Assembly (NCBI GenBank): GCA_013329905.1
Contig: DUJH01000017.1
Location: 1,500-6,644, forward strand
Source: Candidatus Thalassarchaeaceae archaeon
GTDB lineage: Archaea; Thermoplasmatota; Poseidoniia; Poseidoniales; Thalassarchaeaceae
Length of the DNA: 5,145 nucleotides
Reading direction: 5' to 3'
How positions within the stretch are numbered: position 1 is the first letter of the stretch; the number at the start of each line of letters is the position of its first letter. The notes under the pieces are model-generated. The model had not been told where the DNA came from. It made no database searches and saw only the letters and a list, made by a program, of their open reading frames with translations. The position numbers and the translations under genes are program-made. Below, piece by piece: positions 1 to 5,145 of this stretch.

Positions 1-425
1 TCATCGAGGCGGCCACGGTAAACCACTGTGCCGCCGCCATCAAGCAGGTAGAATTCGGGTGTGCGTTCGGCGCCGTATGAATGAGCGATTTCCTGTGAGG
101 CGTCGTGGAGGTAGGCGTAGGTCATTCCCTTGCCAGCGCGTTTGACCATAGAGTCCCAGTTGTCCGATTCGTAGGCGATTGGATCGTTCGAATTAATGCC
201 GACAAAACCCATATCCAAACCTCTGGCTTTGTTTGCTATGGCCTCTATTCGTTCCTCGGACCCAACGACATATGGGCAGTGATTGCAAGTGAACAAGACG
301 ACGGTTCCAGAGGCTCGGGAAATGTCGGTGAGGCTCATCTGTTCAGCGCCGGCTGAACTGTTGGCATTGGGTAGGTGAAAGTCGGGCGCTGCATCCCCTG
401 GTTCGATTCCTCGTGGTCCTGGCAT
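1..425 (-). CDS. Peroxiredoxin-like thioredoxin-fold protein, C-terminus cut by window edge
   Basis: 141 residues are visible from the ATG at 425-423; the 3' end lies beyond the left edge. After a short N-terminus comes the typical AhpC/TSA-TlpA entry motif GDAAPDFHLP (residues 10-19). It is followed by a strand ending in FTCNHCPYV (45-53), a CxxC pair with Cys47 and Cys50. Further motifs are GINSNDPIAY (77-85 region), a thioredoxin-type cis-proline at RTPEFYLLD (121-129) and VVYRGRLD (134-141). The CNHCPYV, SNDP and YRGRLD combination is characteristic of the PRX_like1 group of thioredoxin-fold proteins, usually about 180-200 residues, so some 40-60 residues are probably missing. No signal peptide or membrane segment is seen, so it is likely cytoplasmic. 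Members are presumed thiol-disulfide oxidoreductases or peroxidases; the substrate is unknown. The start lies 25 bases after the upstream TPR gene on the same strand, with no recognisable Shine-Dalgarno sequence and no alternative in-frame ATG, GTG or TTG in that gap. It may be read by coupling or from a co-transcript. Confidence 0.9.
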   Translation of the reverse strand, partial: MPGPRGIEPGDAAPDFHLPNANSSAGAEQMSLTDISRASGTVVLFTCNHCPYVVGSEERIEAIANKARGLDMGFVGINSNDPIAYESDNWDSMVKRAGKGMTYAYLHDASQEIAHSYGAERTPEFYLLDGGGTVVYRGRLD

Positions 426-450
426 AGGTGAGCGAAGACGAGGTAGGCGT

Positions 451-2748
451 TCAATCCTGCGTATGCAGGTTGGGTGATGTTGATTCCATTCTCTCGCGCG
501 ATTCTTCGAGTCTTCTGCGCGCCAGTCGGTGATCTGGTTCGACGTTGAGGGCGTCGCGCCAGGCTGCCATCGCCTTGGCTGGATCGCCGCTATCATGGAG
601 AATCGCTGCGATTCTCAACCGCGCATCGAGGTGATGAGCATCTACTGATGCTGCGCTCTTGAAGTCGGAGAATGCTTCGTCAACGCGGTCGAAATCGAGG
701 TACAGCAAGCCGCGTTGGTACCACGCATCTGAATGCTCTGGGTCGATTTTCAGAGCCTTATTGAGAGGGATTTCTGCTTGCTCGGCACGGTCCATCGCAT
801 TGAGGCAAGTGCCGAGATGGACGAGCGCCATTACGTGCTGTGGATTGCGCTCGGATAGGCGACGGAGTTCTGCTTCAGCCTCAGCCCAATCTGAGAGATT
901 CATCAGAACCTCTGCCCGACGTTGCCGAGCCATGTCAAAGTCGGGGTGTTTCTCTACGAGCAAATTCGCATCGTCGAGGGCGAGGGTGAGGTCTTCGCGA
1001 AGCAGGGCTGCTGAGCATCGGTTGAGCCGCGCACGCGTGTGATTCTCATCTCGCTCAAGCACCTTAGTGAACATGCTGAGGGCCTCGGCCATTCGTCCTT
1101 GGCGAGCGGCAATAAGACCGCGAACATAGGGGATTGAAGGGTGATTGTGGAGATTGGTTCCTGCCTCTGCCAGCATCGTGTTGGCTTGGTCGTAGCGGCC
1201 CATCTCAAGGAAGAGACGGGCGCTCTCTAGAGGGATGGAGGGGTGGTCTGGAATGAGGCGACGAGCTCGTACGATAGCAATCTCAGCCTCGACATGATAG
1301 CCTTGGTAACGTAAGGTCCGTGAGCGTCCCAACCAAGCCAAACCAGACTCTCTGTCGTGCTCGATTGCCTCGTCGAAAGCGGTCAGGGCTTGGAGCAGAA
1401 TCATCTCGTCATGAGTTCCAGTATCATCCAAGTGCTGGTCGGCATCTTCGAGATGGAGTCGTCCGTCCATGACGTGCAGGGCCGCATTCTCCCAGGATAG
1501 TTCGGAAGCCTCATTGAGAACATTGCGAGCCCAGTCGGGTGAGCCAGCCCTGAGGAGGATTAGAGCGAGTCTTCCGCGCGCTTCGGCGTCTCCAGGGTCG
1601 TTCTCGAGATGCTTCTCTAGGACTTCGCGCGCAGCGTCGAGGCGGCCGTCATTCTCGAGAATCTCCGCCTCGAGTAGAATACCATATTCGCCCAGAGCGA
1701 CCGCACGGCGGACGCTCTGAATAGCCTCAGATGTCCGATCTTCACCCGCGGCCAATAGCCTAGCATGGAGCAGCCATGCATCTGGACTGGACTGGTCGAG
1801 CTCGAGAGCGTTCTCAACCGATTCGAGGGCTACAGGGACCTCGCCCAGTAGCATCAATTTGGCCGCTCGCTCAGTCCAACCAGCAGCACTAGTGGGCTCG
1901 CTGGCGATTGGGTCAACCTCTCTGCGAATCTCATGCGCGCGACTCGCAAGGTCGGCGATACTCGCCTCCTGCTCGGTTGCTGCGTTCTCGATTCCTAGAG
2001 CCTCTAGTCGACGTCGATTGCGGACCACCCTATCGATATCGGTGCCGGAAAGGAGGAGGGTTTGCTCTTGTAGCACTTCGACATCATCGGGATCGATTGC
2101 AAGCAATCTCTCCAAACTGCGATCGAGTGCCTCGACATCTCCCTCTTCACGCTGGATAATTGCCAGCGAACGTAGAGCTGAGGCGTCCTCCGAACCTAAT
2201 TCATGAGCTCGGCGATAACACTGAGCAGCTCGGTCGGTTCGCTTGACTGCGTGGAATAATTCTCCCAGCCGCCGCTGTTCGGGACCAGTGAGTTCGAGGT
2301 CTTCTGCGTGCATCTCAGCGGCGTTCAGCATCGCTGCCAGTCGCTCAACCAAAGGTGCCAGTCCCGCAGGAATCGCCAGAACATCGTCTTCCACAGTATC
2401 CTCTTGCCCATCCAAAACAGCCCGAGCAGCATGAGTGGCGATTGCGCAAGATTCGGAGGAGCTTACTCCCACTTCCTGTTCGAAAAGCAGTGATTCAGCC
2501 GTCTCCAATGAGCGATGCACACCGAGAAGGCCGTGCAATTCCGGCGTCTCTCCAAACACCGTGTCGACGCCCCGTGAGAGCAAATCAAGTCGCTGCGTCG
2601 TCGCGTTCAAATCGCCTTCCAACGATCCCACGCGACCAGCGATGGAGTCTCTCTGACGCAGAACCTGCTGGTGCCGCAGCCAGAGGATTCCGATGGCCAT
2701 ACCCAACAGAGCGTATAGCGAGAGGATGCCCAAGGTGGACTGTTCCAT
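451..2748 (-). CDS. Membrane-anchored tetratricopeptide-repeat (TPR) protein
   Basis: 765 residues. Residues 5-24 are a single hydrophobic segment (from TLGILSLYALLGM onward). It is followed at once by basic residues (LRHQQVLRQR, 24-33), which predicts a signal anchor with the bulk of the protein in the cytoplasm. Residues 30-60 are heptad-like and may form a short coiled coil. The rest is mostly TPR. Two repeats span about 156-222. A charged non-TPR helical stretch follows at 235-285. About five repeats span 289-467, and then eight repeats run from 468 to 740 in exact 34-residue phase. The alignment positions are A471, I505, I539, A573, A607, A641, A675 and A709. One repeat, near 421-467, carries about 14 extra acidic residues (432-450). 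TPR arrays are scaffolds for protein-protein contact; no catalytic domain is visible, so the partner is unknown. The start at 2748 is preceded by only a weak purine run (GAGAG). The gene lies 127 bases downstream of dnaG and 25 bases upstream of the peroxiredoxin-like gene, all on one strand. TPR family membership is certain; the function is not. Confidence 0.92.
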   Translation of the reverse strand: MEQSTLGILSLYALLGMAIGILWLRHQQVLRQRDSIAGRVGSLEGDLNATTQRLDLLSRGVDTVFGETPELHGLLGVHRSLETAESLLFEQEVGVSSSESCAIATHAARAVLDGQEDTVEDDVLAIPAGLAPLVERLAAMLNAAEMHAEDLELTGPEQRRLGELFHAVKRTDRAAQCYRRAHELGSEDASALRSLAIIQREEGDVEALDRSLERLLAIDPDDVEVLQEQTLLLSGTDIDRVVRNRRRLEALGIENAATEQEASIADLASRAHEIRREVDPIASEPTSAAGWTERAAKLMLLGEVPVALESVENALELDQSSPDAWLLHARLLAAGEDRTSEAIQSVRRAVALGEYGILLEAEILENDGRLDAAREVLEKHLENDPGDAEARGRLALILLRAGSPDWARNVLNEASELSWENAALHVMDGRLHLEDADQHLDDTGTHDEMILLQALTAFDEAIEHDRESGLAWLGRSRTLRYQGYHVEAEIAIVRARRLIPDHPSIPLESARLFLEMGRYDQANTMLAEAGTNLHNHPSIPYVRGLIAARQGRMAEALSMFTKVLERDENHTRARLNRCSAALLREDLTLALDDANLLVEKHPDFDMARQRRAEVLMNLSDWAEAEAELRRLSERNPQHVMALVHLGTCLNAMDRAEQAEIPLNKALKIDPEHSDAWYQRGLLYLDFDRVDEAFSDFKSAASVDAHHLDARLRIAAILHDSGDPAKAMAAWRDALNVEPDHRLARRRLEESRERMESTSPNLHTQD

Positions 2749-2816
2749 CGCTCTCAGCGGACCTGTGAGCCTTTTGATGGCTTCGTCTGCAGAGTGCTTG
2801 CTGACCGCCGATTACA

Positions 2817-2835
2817 GGCGGGACGTAGTCCCGCC
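2817..2835. repeat. Perfect hairpin, 8-bp stem and 3-base loop
   Basis: GGCGGGAC (2817-2824) and GTCCCGCC (2828-2835) are exact reverse complements around the loop GTA. It lies in the 127-base gap between the dnaG stop (2876) and the TPR start (2748). In the minus-strand transcript it is the second of two hairpins after dnaG. No T-tract follows it on the minus strand, so it does not look like a bacterial-type intrinsic terminator. It could be an intercistronic processing or stability element, or a repetitive palindrome. Confidence 0.75.
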
Positions 2836-2859
2836 GAAGCCGACGTATCGACTTCGGCG
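2832..2859. repeat. Hairpin overlapping the previous one, 8-bp stem plus inner 3-bp stem
   Basis: CGCCGAAG (2832-2839) pairs exactly with CTTCGGCG (2852-2859). Inside it, after one mismatch (C2840/A2851), CGA (2841-2843) pairs with TCG (2848-2850) around a CGTA loop. The bases 2832-2835 are also the end of the neighbouring hairpin stem, so both hairpins cannot form fully at once. It begins 16 bases downstream of the dnaG stop codon on the minus strand. Confidence 0.7.
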
Positions 2860-2875
2860 AAATTGGCTGCGTCAA

Positions 2876-4048
2876 TCACAGGTCGTTGAGCCCGAATGCC
2901 TGAACGCCACCCTTCAGGGTGACATTGCCGACGGTCTTGCCAAGGACATTGCCGATTCCGGCGCCCGAGGCGAGGTCGAAGATGCGTGCGCTGACTTTTC
3001 CACCGAAGACCAGTCCTACCGCGCCCTCGGTTTCAGCCAAAGCTTCTCCGAGTTTGGCAGCACCGACTGGCTCTGTTGCAGAACCATCCTCTAGGATGAT
3101 AATCGCATTGTTCGTCTTCAATCCGTCCAACTTTTCAGCCCAGCCCTTGACGTCATCAGGGGCTTCGAGCGCGGCAGAGCCGCGGCCGACAGACTTGTCA
3201 TCTTCCTTGGCCATTTCAGCAGTAATTCGGGAGACGGCCTTGTTCGCCGTTTCCTTCTGATTCAAGCACTTGGTGACAACCTTGCCTTCGAGGTGTTCGA
3301 CCTCGCGGCTTTGTGGCGCCATTGCAACGTGTGTCAGCGACTTGCCGAGGCTGCCGCTAATCTCCATCAGAAGCAGACGACCACCGCGGTCCCCATCGAG
3401 GAATGCGGTGACGCTCTTCTTCGTTCCAGCCAGTTCGATGAGCTCCGGCTTGAGGCCGGATCCCATTGTAGCGACTGCGTTCTTGATGCCGAATTTCAGC
3501 AGGTTACGAACGTCGTTGCGCCCCTCGACGATAATAATCGCCTCGGAATTCTTCACATTCGGTCCAGCGGTCATTCCGTGGTACTCGATTTCGGTGTCCA
3601 GTGTTAGGACCGCACGAACCTCGTCGAGGATATTCTTCGACTCATCCGCACCCGTGTCGATCATTTCCATCAGCAGGATCTTTGCCCTGTCGATGACCGT
3701 ATCTCTCTTTGCAGAGTGAACGTTCTCTATTCGCTGTACACGGATTACTGCCTTGCAAGGCCCTATCCTGTCGATCGTCTCAAGCGCAGCCCCGATTACA
3801 GCGGTGCTGACCTGGTCGATGGACGAAGTCATGGTGATTTCACCCTTGACTCGTCCCTTGTTGTTGTTCAGATTCACATCGACGTGTCCGATGCGTCCGG
3901 TACGCTGCAATTTGCGCAGCTGCAGATCCTCTCCGAGCAGACCCTCGGTCTGCCCAAAGATCGCTCCGACGACATCCTTGCGAGCGACTGTGCCGTCCGC
4001 CTTGATAGTCGCGTGAATCACGTATTTTCCTTCATTTGCCATTTTCAT
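2876..4048 (-). CDS. dnaG: Archaeal-type DnaG primase (TOPRIM domain)
   Basis: 390 residues from the ATG at 4048. The N-terminus has the family pattern KYVIHATIKADG (8-19), then a helical domain with QLRKLQRTGRIG (43-54). The TOPRIM domain starts near 169: IIVEGRNDV (172-180) supplies the acidic Glu175, and AFLDGDRGG (215-223) supplies Asp218 and Asp220, the metal-binding DxD. A variable acidic linker (about 275-300) leads to a C-terminal domain (about 305-390, containing VFGGKVSARIFDLA). In studied archaea DnaG makes short RNA primers in vitro and is also a stable subunit of the RNA exosome, bringing poly(A)-rich substrate preference. Which role dominates here cannot be read from sequence. 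The bacterial zinc-binding domain is absent, as expected for archaea. I chose 4048 because AGGA lies 5 bases upstream; the ATG at 4042 (MANEG) is a close alternative. An in-frame open extension to an ATG at 4171 is less likely because it precedes the conserved N-terminus. The gene is divergent from the TerB-like gene. Confidence 0.96.
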   Translation of the reverse strand: MKMANEGKYVIHATIKADGTVARKDVVGAIFGQTEGLLGEDLQLRKLQRTGRIGHVDVNLNNNKGRVKGEITMTSSIDQVSTAVIGAALETIDRIGPCKAVIRVQRIENVHSAKRDTVIDRAKILLMEMIDTGADESKNILDEVRAVLTLDTEIEYHGMTAGPNVKNSEAIIIVEGRNDVRNLLKFGIKNAVATMGSGLKPELIELAGTKKSVTAFLDGDRGGRLLLMEISGSLGKSLTHVAMAPQSREVEHLEGKVVTKCLNQKETANKAVSRITAEMAKEDDKSVGRGSAALEAPDDVKGWAEKLDGLKTNNAIIILEDGSATEPVGAAKLGEALAETEGAVGLVFGGKVSARIFDLASGAGIGNVLGKTVGNVTLKGGVQAFGLNDL

Positions 4049-4057
4049 TTCTTTCCT
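4049..4057 (-). promoter_or_regulatory. Shine-Dalgarno site of dnaG
   Basis: On the minus strand the sequence reads AGGAAAGAA directly before ATGAAAATG. AGGA (4057-4054) is 5 bases from the ATG at 4048 and 11 bases from the ATG at 4042. It therefore slightly favours the 390-residue form over the 388-residue form, and it argues for initiation here rather than at 4171. Confidence 0.6.
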
Positions 4058-4067
4058 GCAGTCAGCC

Positions 4068-4134
4068 GGCCCCACTCGGGGGGCCTCGCGCTGTTTTCGC
4101 CTATTGGCGGTCAGTAAATGGGTGCTCAGCACCC
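4068..4134. repeat. Three tandem short hairpins in the dnaG leader
   Basis: Three inverted repeats lie side by side just upstream of the dnaG Shine-Dalgarno site. GGCCCC (4068-4073) pairs with GGGGCC (4080-4085) around 6 bases. CGCC (4098-4101) pairs with GGCG (4106-4109) around 4 bases. GGGTGC (4120-4125) pairs with GCACCC (4129-4134) around TCA. If the dnaG transcript starts further upstream, its 5' leader would be strongly folded. No known riboswitch consensus was recognised. The same DNA could instead hold protein-binding palindromes. Confidence 0.6.
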
Positions 4135-4313
4135 GCGAGTGTGACAGGATTCCTGCAATTCGGCCGACCATGCACCCCCCTTTGAACGCTCCGACTGGGC
4201 TGGACTTTGATTATCGGAACTCCAATGCGGGGCAATGAATGATTATCACGCGCCCATTTCAGGAAGTGAAACCTCTCCTCCCGGGCAAGTGATTTAGGGG
4301 GTCAGCCCCATGC
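4135..4313. other. Divergent intergenic region, promoter-bearing side
   Basis: This stretch separates the dnaG leader from the rightward genes and should hold both promoters. It contains an odd palindrome CAGGA-T-TCCTG (4145-4155) and the 8-base palindrome TCGGCCGA (4160-4167). It also has two direct copies of TGATTATC (4208-4215 and 4240-4247). No clear BRE/TATA element of the usual archaeal form (TTTATATA-like) was found on either strand. The AT-richest spots are around the two TGATTATC copies, so they are the best weak promoter or operator candidates. No RNA gene was recognised. Confidence 0.45.
4208..4247. repeat. Direct repeat TGATTATC, two copies 32 bp apart
   Basis: Identical octamers at 4208-4215 and 4240-4247 are offset by 32 bp, close to three turns of B-DNA, so both would face the same side of the helix. 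On the minus strand they read GATAATCA. They sit in the middle of the divergent promoter region, where a regulator site or weak TATA-like elements would be expected. The copy number is low and a chance repeat cannot be excluded. Confidence 0.4.
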
Positions 4314-4317
4314 ATGG
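4298..4317 (+). promoter_or_regulatory. Hairpin and palindrome at the start of the TerB-like gene
   Basis: GGGG (4298-4301) pairs with CCCC (4306-4309) around TCAG. The palindrome CCATGCATGG (4308-4317) overlaps it and contains the ATG at 4314. The only Shine-Dalgarno-like run upstream, AGGGGG (4296-4301), is 12 bases from that ATG and lies inside the hairpin stem. Initiation may be leaderless or may depend on unfolding this stem. Confidence 0.4.
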
Positions 4318-4787
4318 TCGTGGCTCACACGAAGGTTGGTCGGCTCGGCGTATTCAGGGGGGCCGTAGGCCTCGCTCTGCGCGATGGGCTGCTGTCGAAT
4401 GGAGAGAAGCGATTACTCGTCAAAATGGCCCACGCGCTGCGTCTCGATGAAGATCAACCCAAGGCCGCATATGACGCGGTGTTGGCTGGTGAGGAAATTG
4501 AGGGAGGTGAGGATTTGGGTCTTGAGGAAACTCGCCGAGTCTACGAACAGGTCCTCGAGGCCTTCCTACTCCACACCGACCGATCGGAAGCCGAACTCAT
4601 TCTAGTCGCCTACCTGCGCCACGCGTTCAACATCGATGATGCCGAGCACCGTGCGATTGCGAGGAGTATGGATCGTCAACTAGACCAAGTGGTTCATCGC
4701 ACGGTTGCAGAAGATTTCAGGATGAAATTGGATGACTCAATTGAGCGGCTTGGAGCCATCTTCGACGATATCATCGTCAAGAATTGA
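4314..4787 (+). CDS. Small helical protein with internal duplication, TerB-like fold suspected
   Basis: 157 residues, acidic, apparently all alpha-helical, with no signal peptide or membrane segment. Two halves align with a constant offset of 63 residues. SNGEKRLLVKMAHALRLDED (28-47) matches SEAELILVAYLRHAFNIDDA (91-110), sharing the pattern S-x-x-E, a hydrophobic helix, then HA-x-x-hydrophobic-D-acidic. The first copy also has the DGLLSNGEK signature (24-32) typical of TerB-like/DUF533-type domains, where an acidic loop precedes a helix. TerB-like proteins are linked to metal or stress-related, membrane-associated complexes; here that is only a fold suggestion. The start at 4314 is fixed by an in-frame stop at 4290 upstream and the absence of any other start between them. 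An overlapping ATG at 4310 opens another frame that soon stops. The next gene begins 14 bases after the stop, so co-transcription is likely. Confidence 0.8.
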   Translation: MVVAHTKVGRLGVFRGAVGLALRDGLLSNGEKRLLVKMAHALRLDEDQPKAAYDAVLAGEEIEGGEDLGLEETRRVYEQVLEAFLLHTDRSEAELILVAYLRHAFNIDDAEHRAIARSMDRQLDQVVHRTVAEDFRMKLDDSIERLGAIFDDIIVKN

Positions 4788-4794
4788 GGCGAGG
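4788..4794 (+). promoter_or_regulatory. Shine-Dalgarno site of the downstream gene
   Basis: GGCGAGG lies 7 bases before the ATG at 4802, immediately after the TGA (4785-4787) of the preceding gene. It supports 4802 over the ATG at 4795, whose frame closes within 16 codons. Confidence 0.55.
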
Positions 4795-4801
4795 ATGAGG
4801 C

Positions 4802-5145
4802 ATGGCGAAGGATCCACTCGACGAATACTTCGATTCGGTTAGCGCTCGAGGTCATCATCACGCTCGTCGGCTTGCGAAGATTGTCCGAGCGGCCTATCCG
4901 ATTGGAGTTCCAGCCTTGATCATGAAATCGAGCACCGATCGCTTCGGCGAAGCGGCTGGATATTCCTTTCACCTCGGAACTCCTGATGAGTACCTTCGGC
5001 GCATTGCCTCATGGTTGCTGACAAATGCTGGTAGCGAACAGAAGGTTCTGCTCAAACTCGTCTCTCGGCTGTGGAAGAGACATGGTCGAGAGGATGTTGC
5101 TCTGGCCGCGCTACTCCTAGCCAACCTAGATCACAAGCGATTGGG
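4802..5145 (+). CDS. Helical-repeat protein, possibly HEAT/AlkD-like; C-terminus cut by window edge
   Basis: 114 complete codons are visible and the frame is still open at the right edge. The protein opens MAKDPLDEYFDSVSARG with a His triplet at 18-20. It then shows amphipathic helices (about 21-32, 62-74, 79-92 and 96-109). The stretch LVSRLWKRHGREDVALAALL (86-105), a Trp ending one helix followed by a charged turn and an Ala/Leu helix, resembles the helical repeats of DNA alkylation repair (AlkD-like) and other HEAT-repeat proteins. The resemblance is general; the catalytic residues of AlkD cannot be checked because the sequence is truncated. The gene lies 14 bases after the TerB-like gene with its own Shine-Dalgarno site, so the two are probably translated from one message. 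The existence of the gene is well supported, the function is not. Confidence 0.75.
   Translation, partial: MAKDPLDEYFDSVSARGHHHARRLAKIVRAAYPIGVPALIMKSSTDRFGEAAGYSFHLGTPDEYLRRIASWLLTNAGSEQKVLLKLVSRLWKRHGREDVALAALLLANLDHKRL

Noticed and set aside
105..356. Plus-strand open frame opposite the peroxiredoxin-like gene
   Set aside because: It is the complement of a clearly conserved coding region with CNHCPYV and cis-Pro motifs, and its own translation has no family features.
399..410. GGTTCGATTCC, resembling a tRNA T-loop
   Set aside because: The flanking bases do not form the required 5-bp T stem, no acceptor or anticodon arms are found, and the stretch lies inside the peroxiredoxin-like reading frame (residues IEPG).
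2355..2768. Plus-strand open frame of 137 residues opposite the TPR gene N-terminus
   Set aside because: Its translation is rich in Pro, Arg and Ser without domain character, as expected for the antisense of a GC-rich gene; the minus-strand frame encodes a membrane anchor and coiled region.
2817..2859. Hairpins read as an intrinsic terminator of dnaG
   Set aside because: No run of T follows either hairpin on the minus strand, and archaeal termination relies mainly on T-rich tracts, so a terminator call is not supported.
2585..2875. Minus-strand open frame of 96 residues spanning the dnaG-TPR spacer
   Set aside because: It overlaps the TPR gene start out of frame, runs through both hairpins, and its Arg-rich translation has no recognisable feature.
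3270..3719. Plus-strand open frame of 149 residues opposite dnaG
   Set aside because: It is a complement of the TOPRIM-containing frame and shows only low-complexity Ser/Arg/Pro composition.

Overview
The window looks archaeal. Its clearest gene is an archaeal-type DnaG primase with a central TOPRIM domain and no bacterial zinc-finger N-terminus. The moderate-to-high GC content, the weak or absent Shine-Dalgarno sequences and the acid-rich proteins would fit a marine Euryarchaeota or Thermoplasmatota lineage such as Marine Group II/Poseidoniia. That lineage is an inference from general character; no marker here fixes it.

Minus strand, read from right to left: dnaG (4048-2876) comes first. 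It is followed by a 127-base spacer holding two overlapping hairpins. Next is a long gene (2748-451) for a membrane-anchored tetratricopeptide-repeat protein. After only 25 bases comes a peroxiredoxin-like/thioredoxin-fold gene (425 to beyond the left edge). All three point the same way and could form one transcription unit, although the hairpin-rich spacer may separate dnaG from the other two.

The divergent intergenic region between dnaG and the rightward genes (4049-4313) has no convincing gene of its own. It is unusually rich in short inverted repeats, three of them in tandem just upstream of the dnaG start, and it carries a spaced pair of TGATTATC repeats.

Plus strand: a 157-residue all-helical protein with an internal duplication resembling the TerB-like fold (4314-4787) is followed after 14 bases by a helical, HEAT/AlkD-like protein (4802 onward, cut by the right edge). 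These two probably form a small operon. I can name dnaG with confidence. The peroxiredoxin-like and TPR proteins are placed in families only, and the two rightward genes have tentative fold assignments. I see no mobile element, CRISPR array, rRNA or tRNA.
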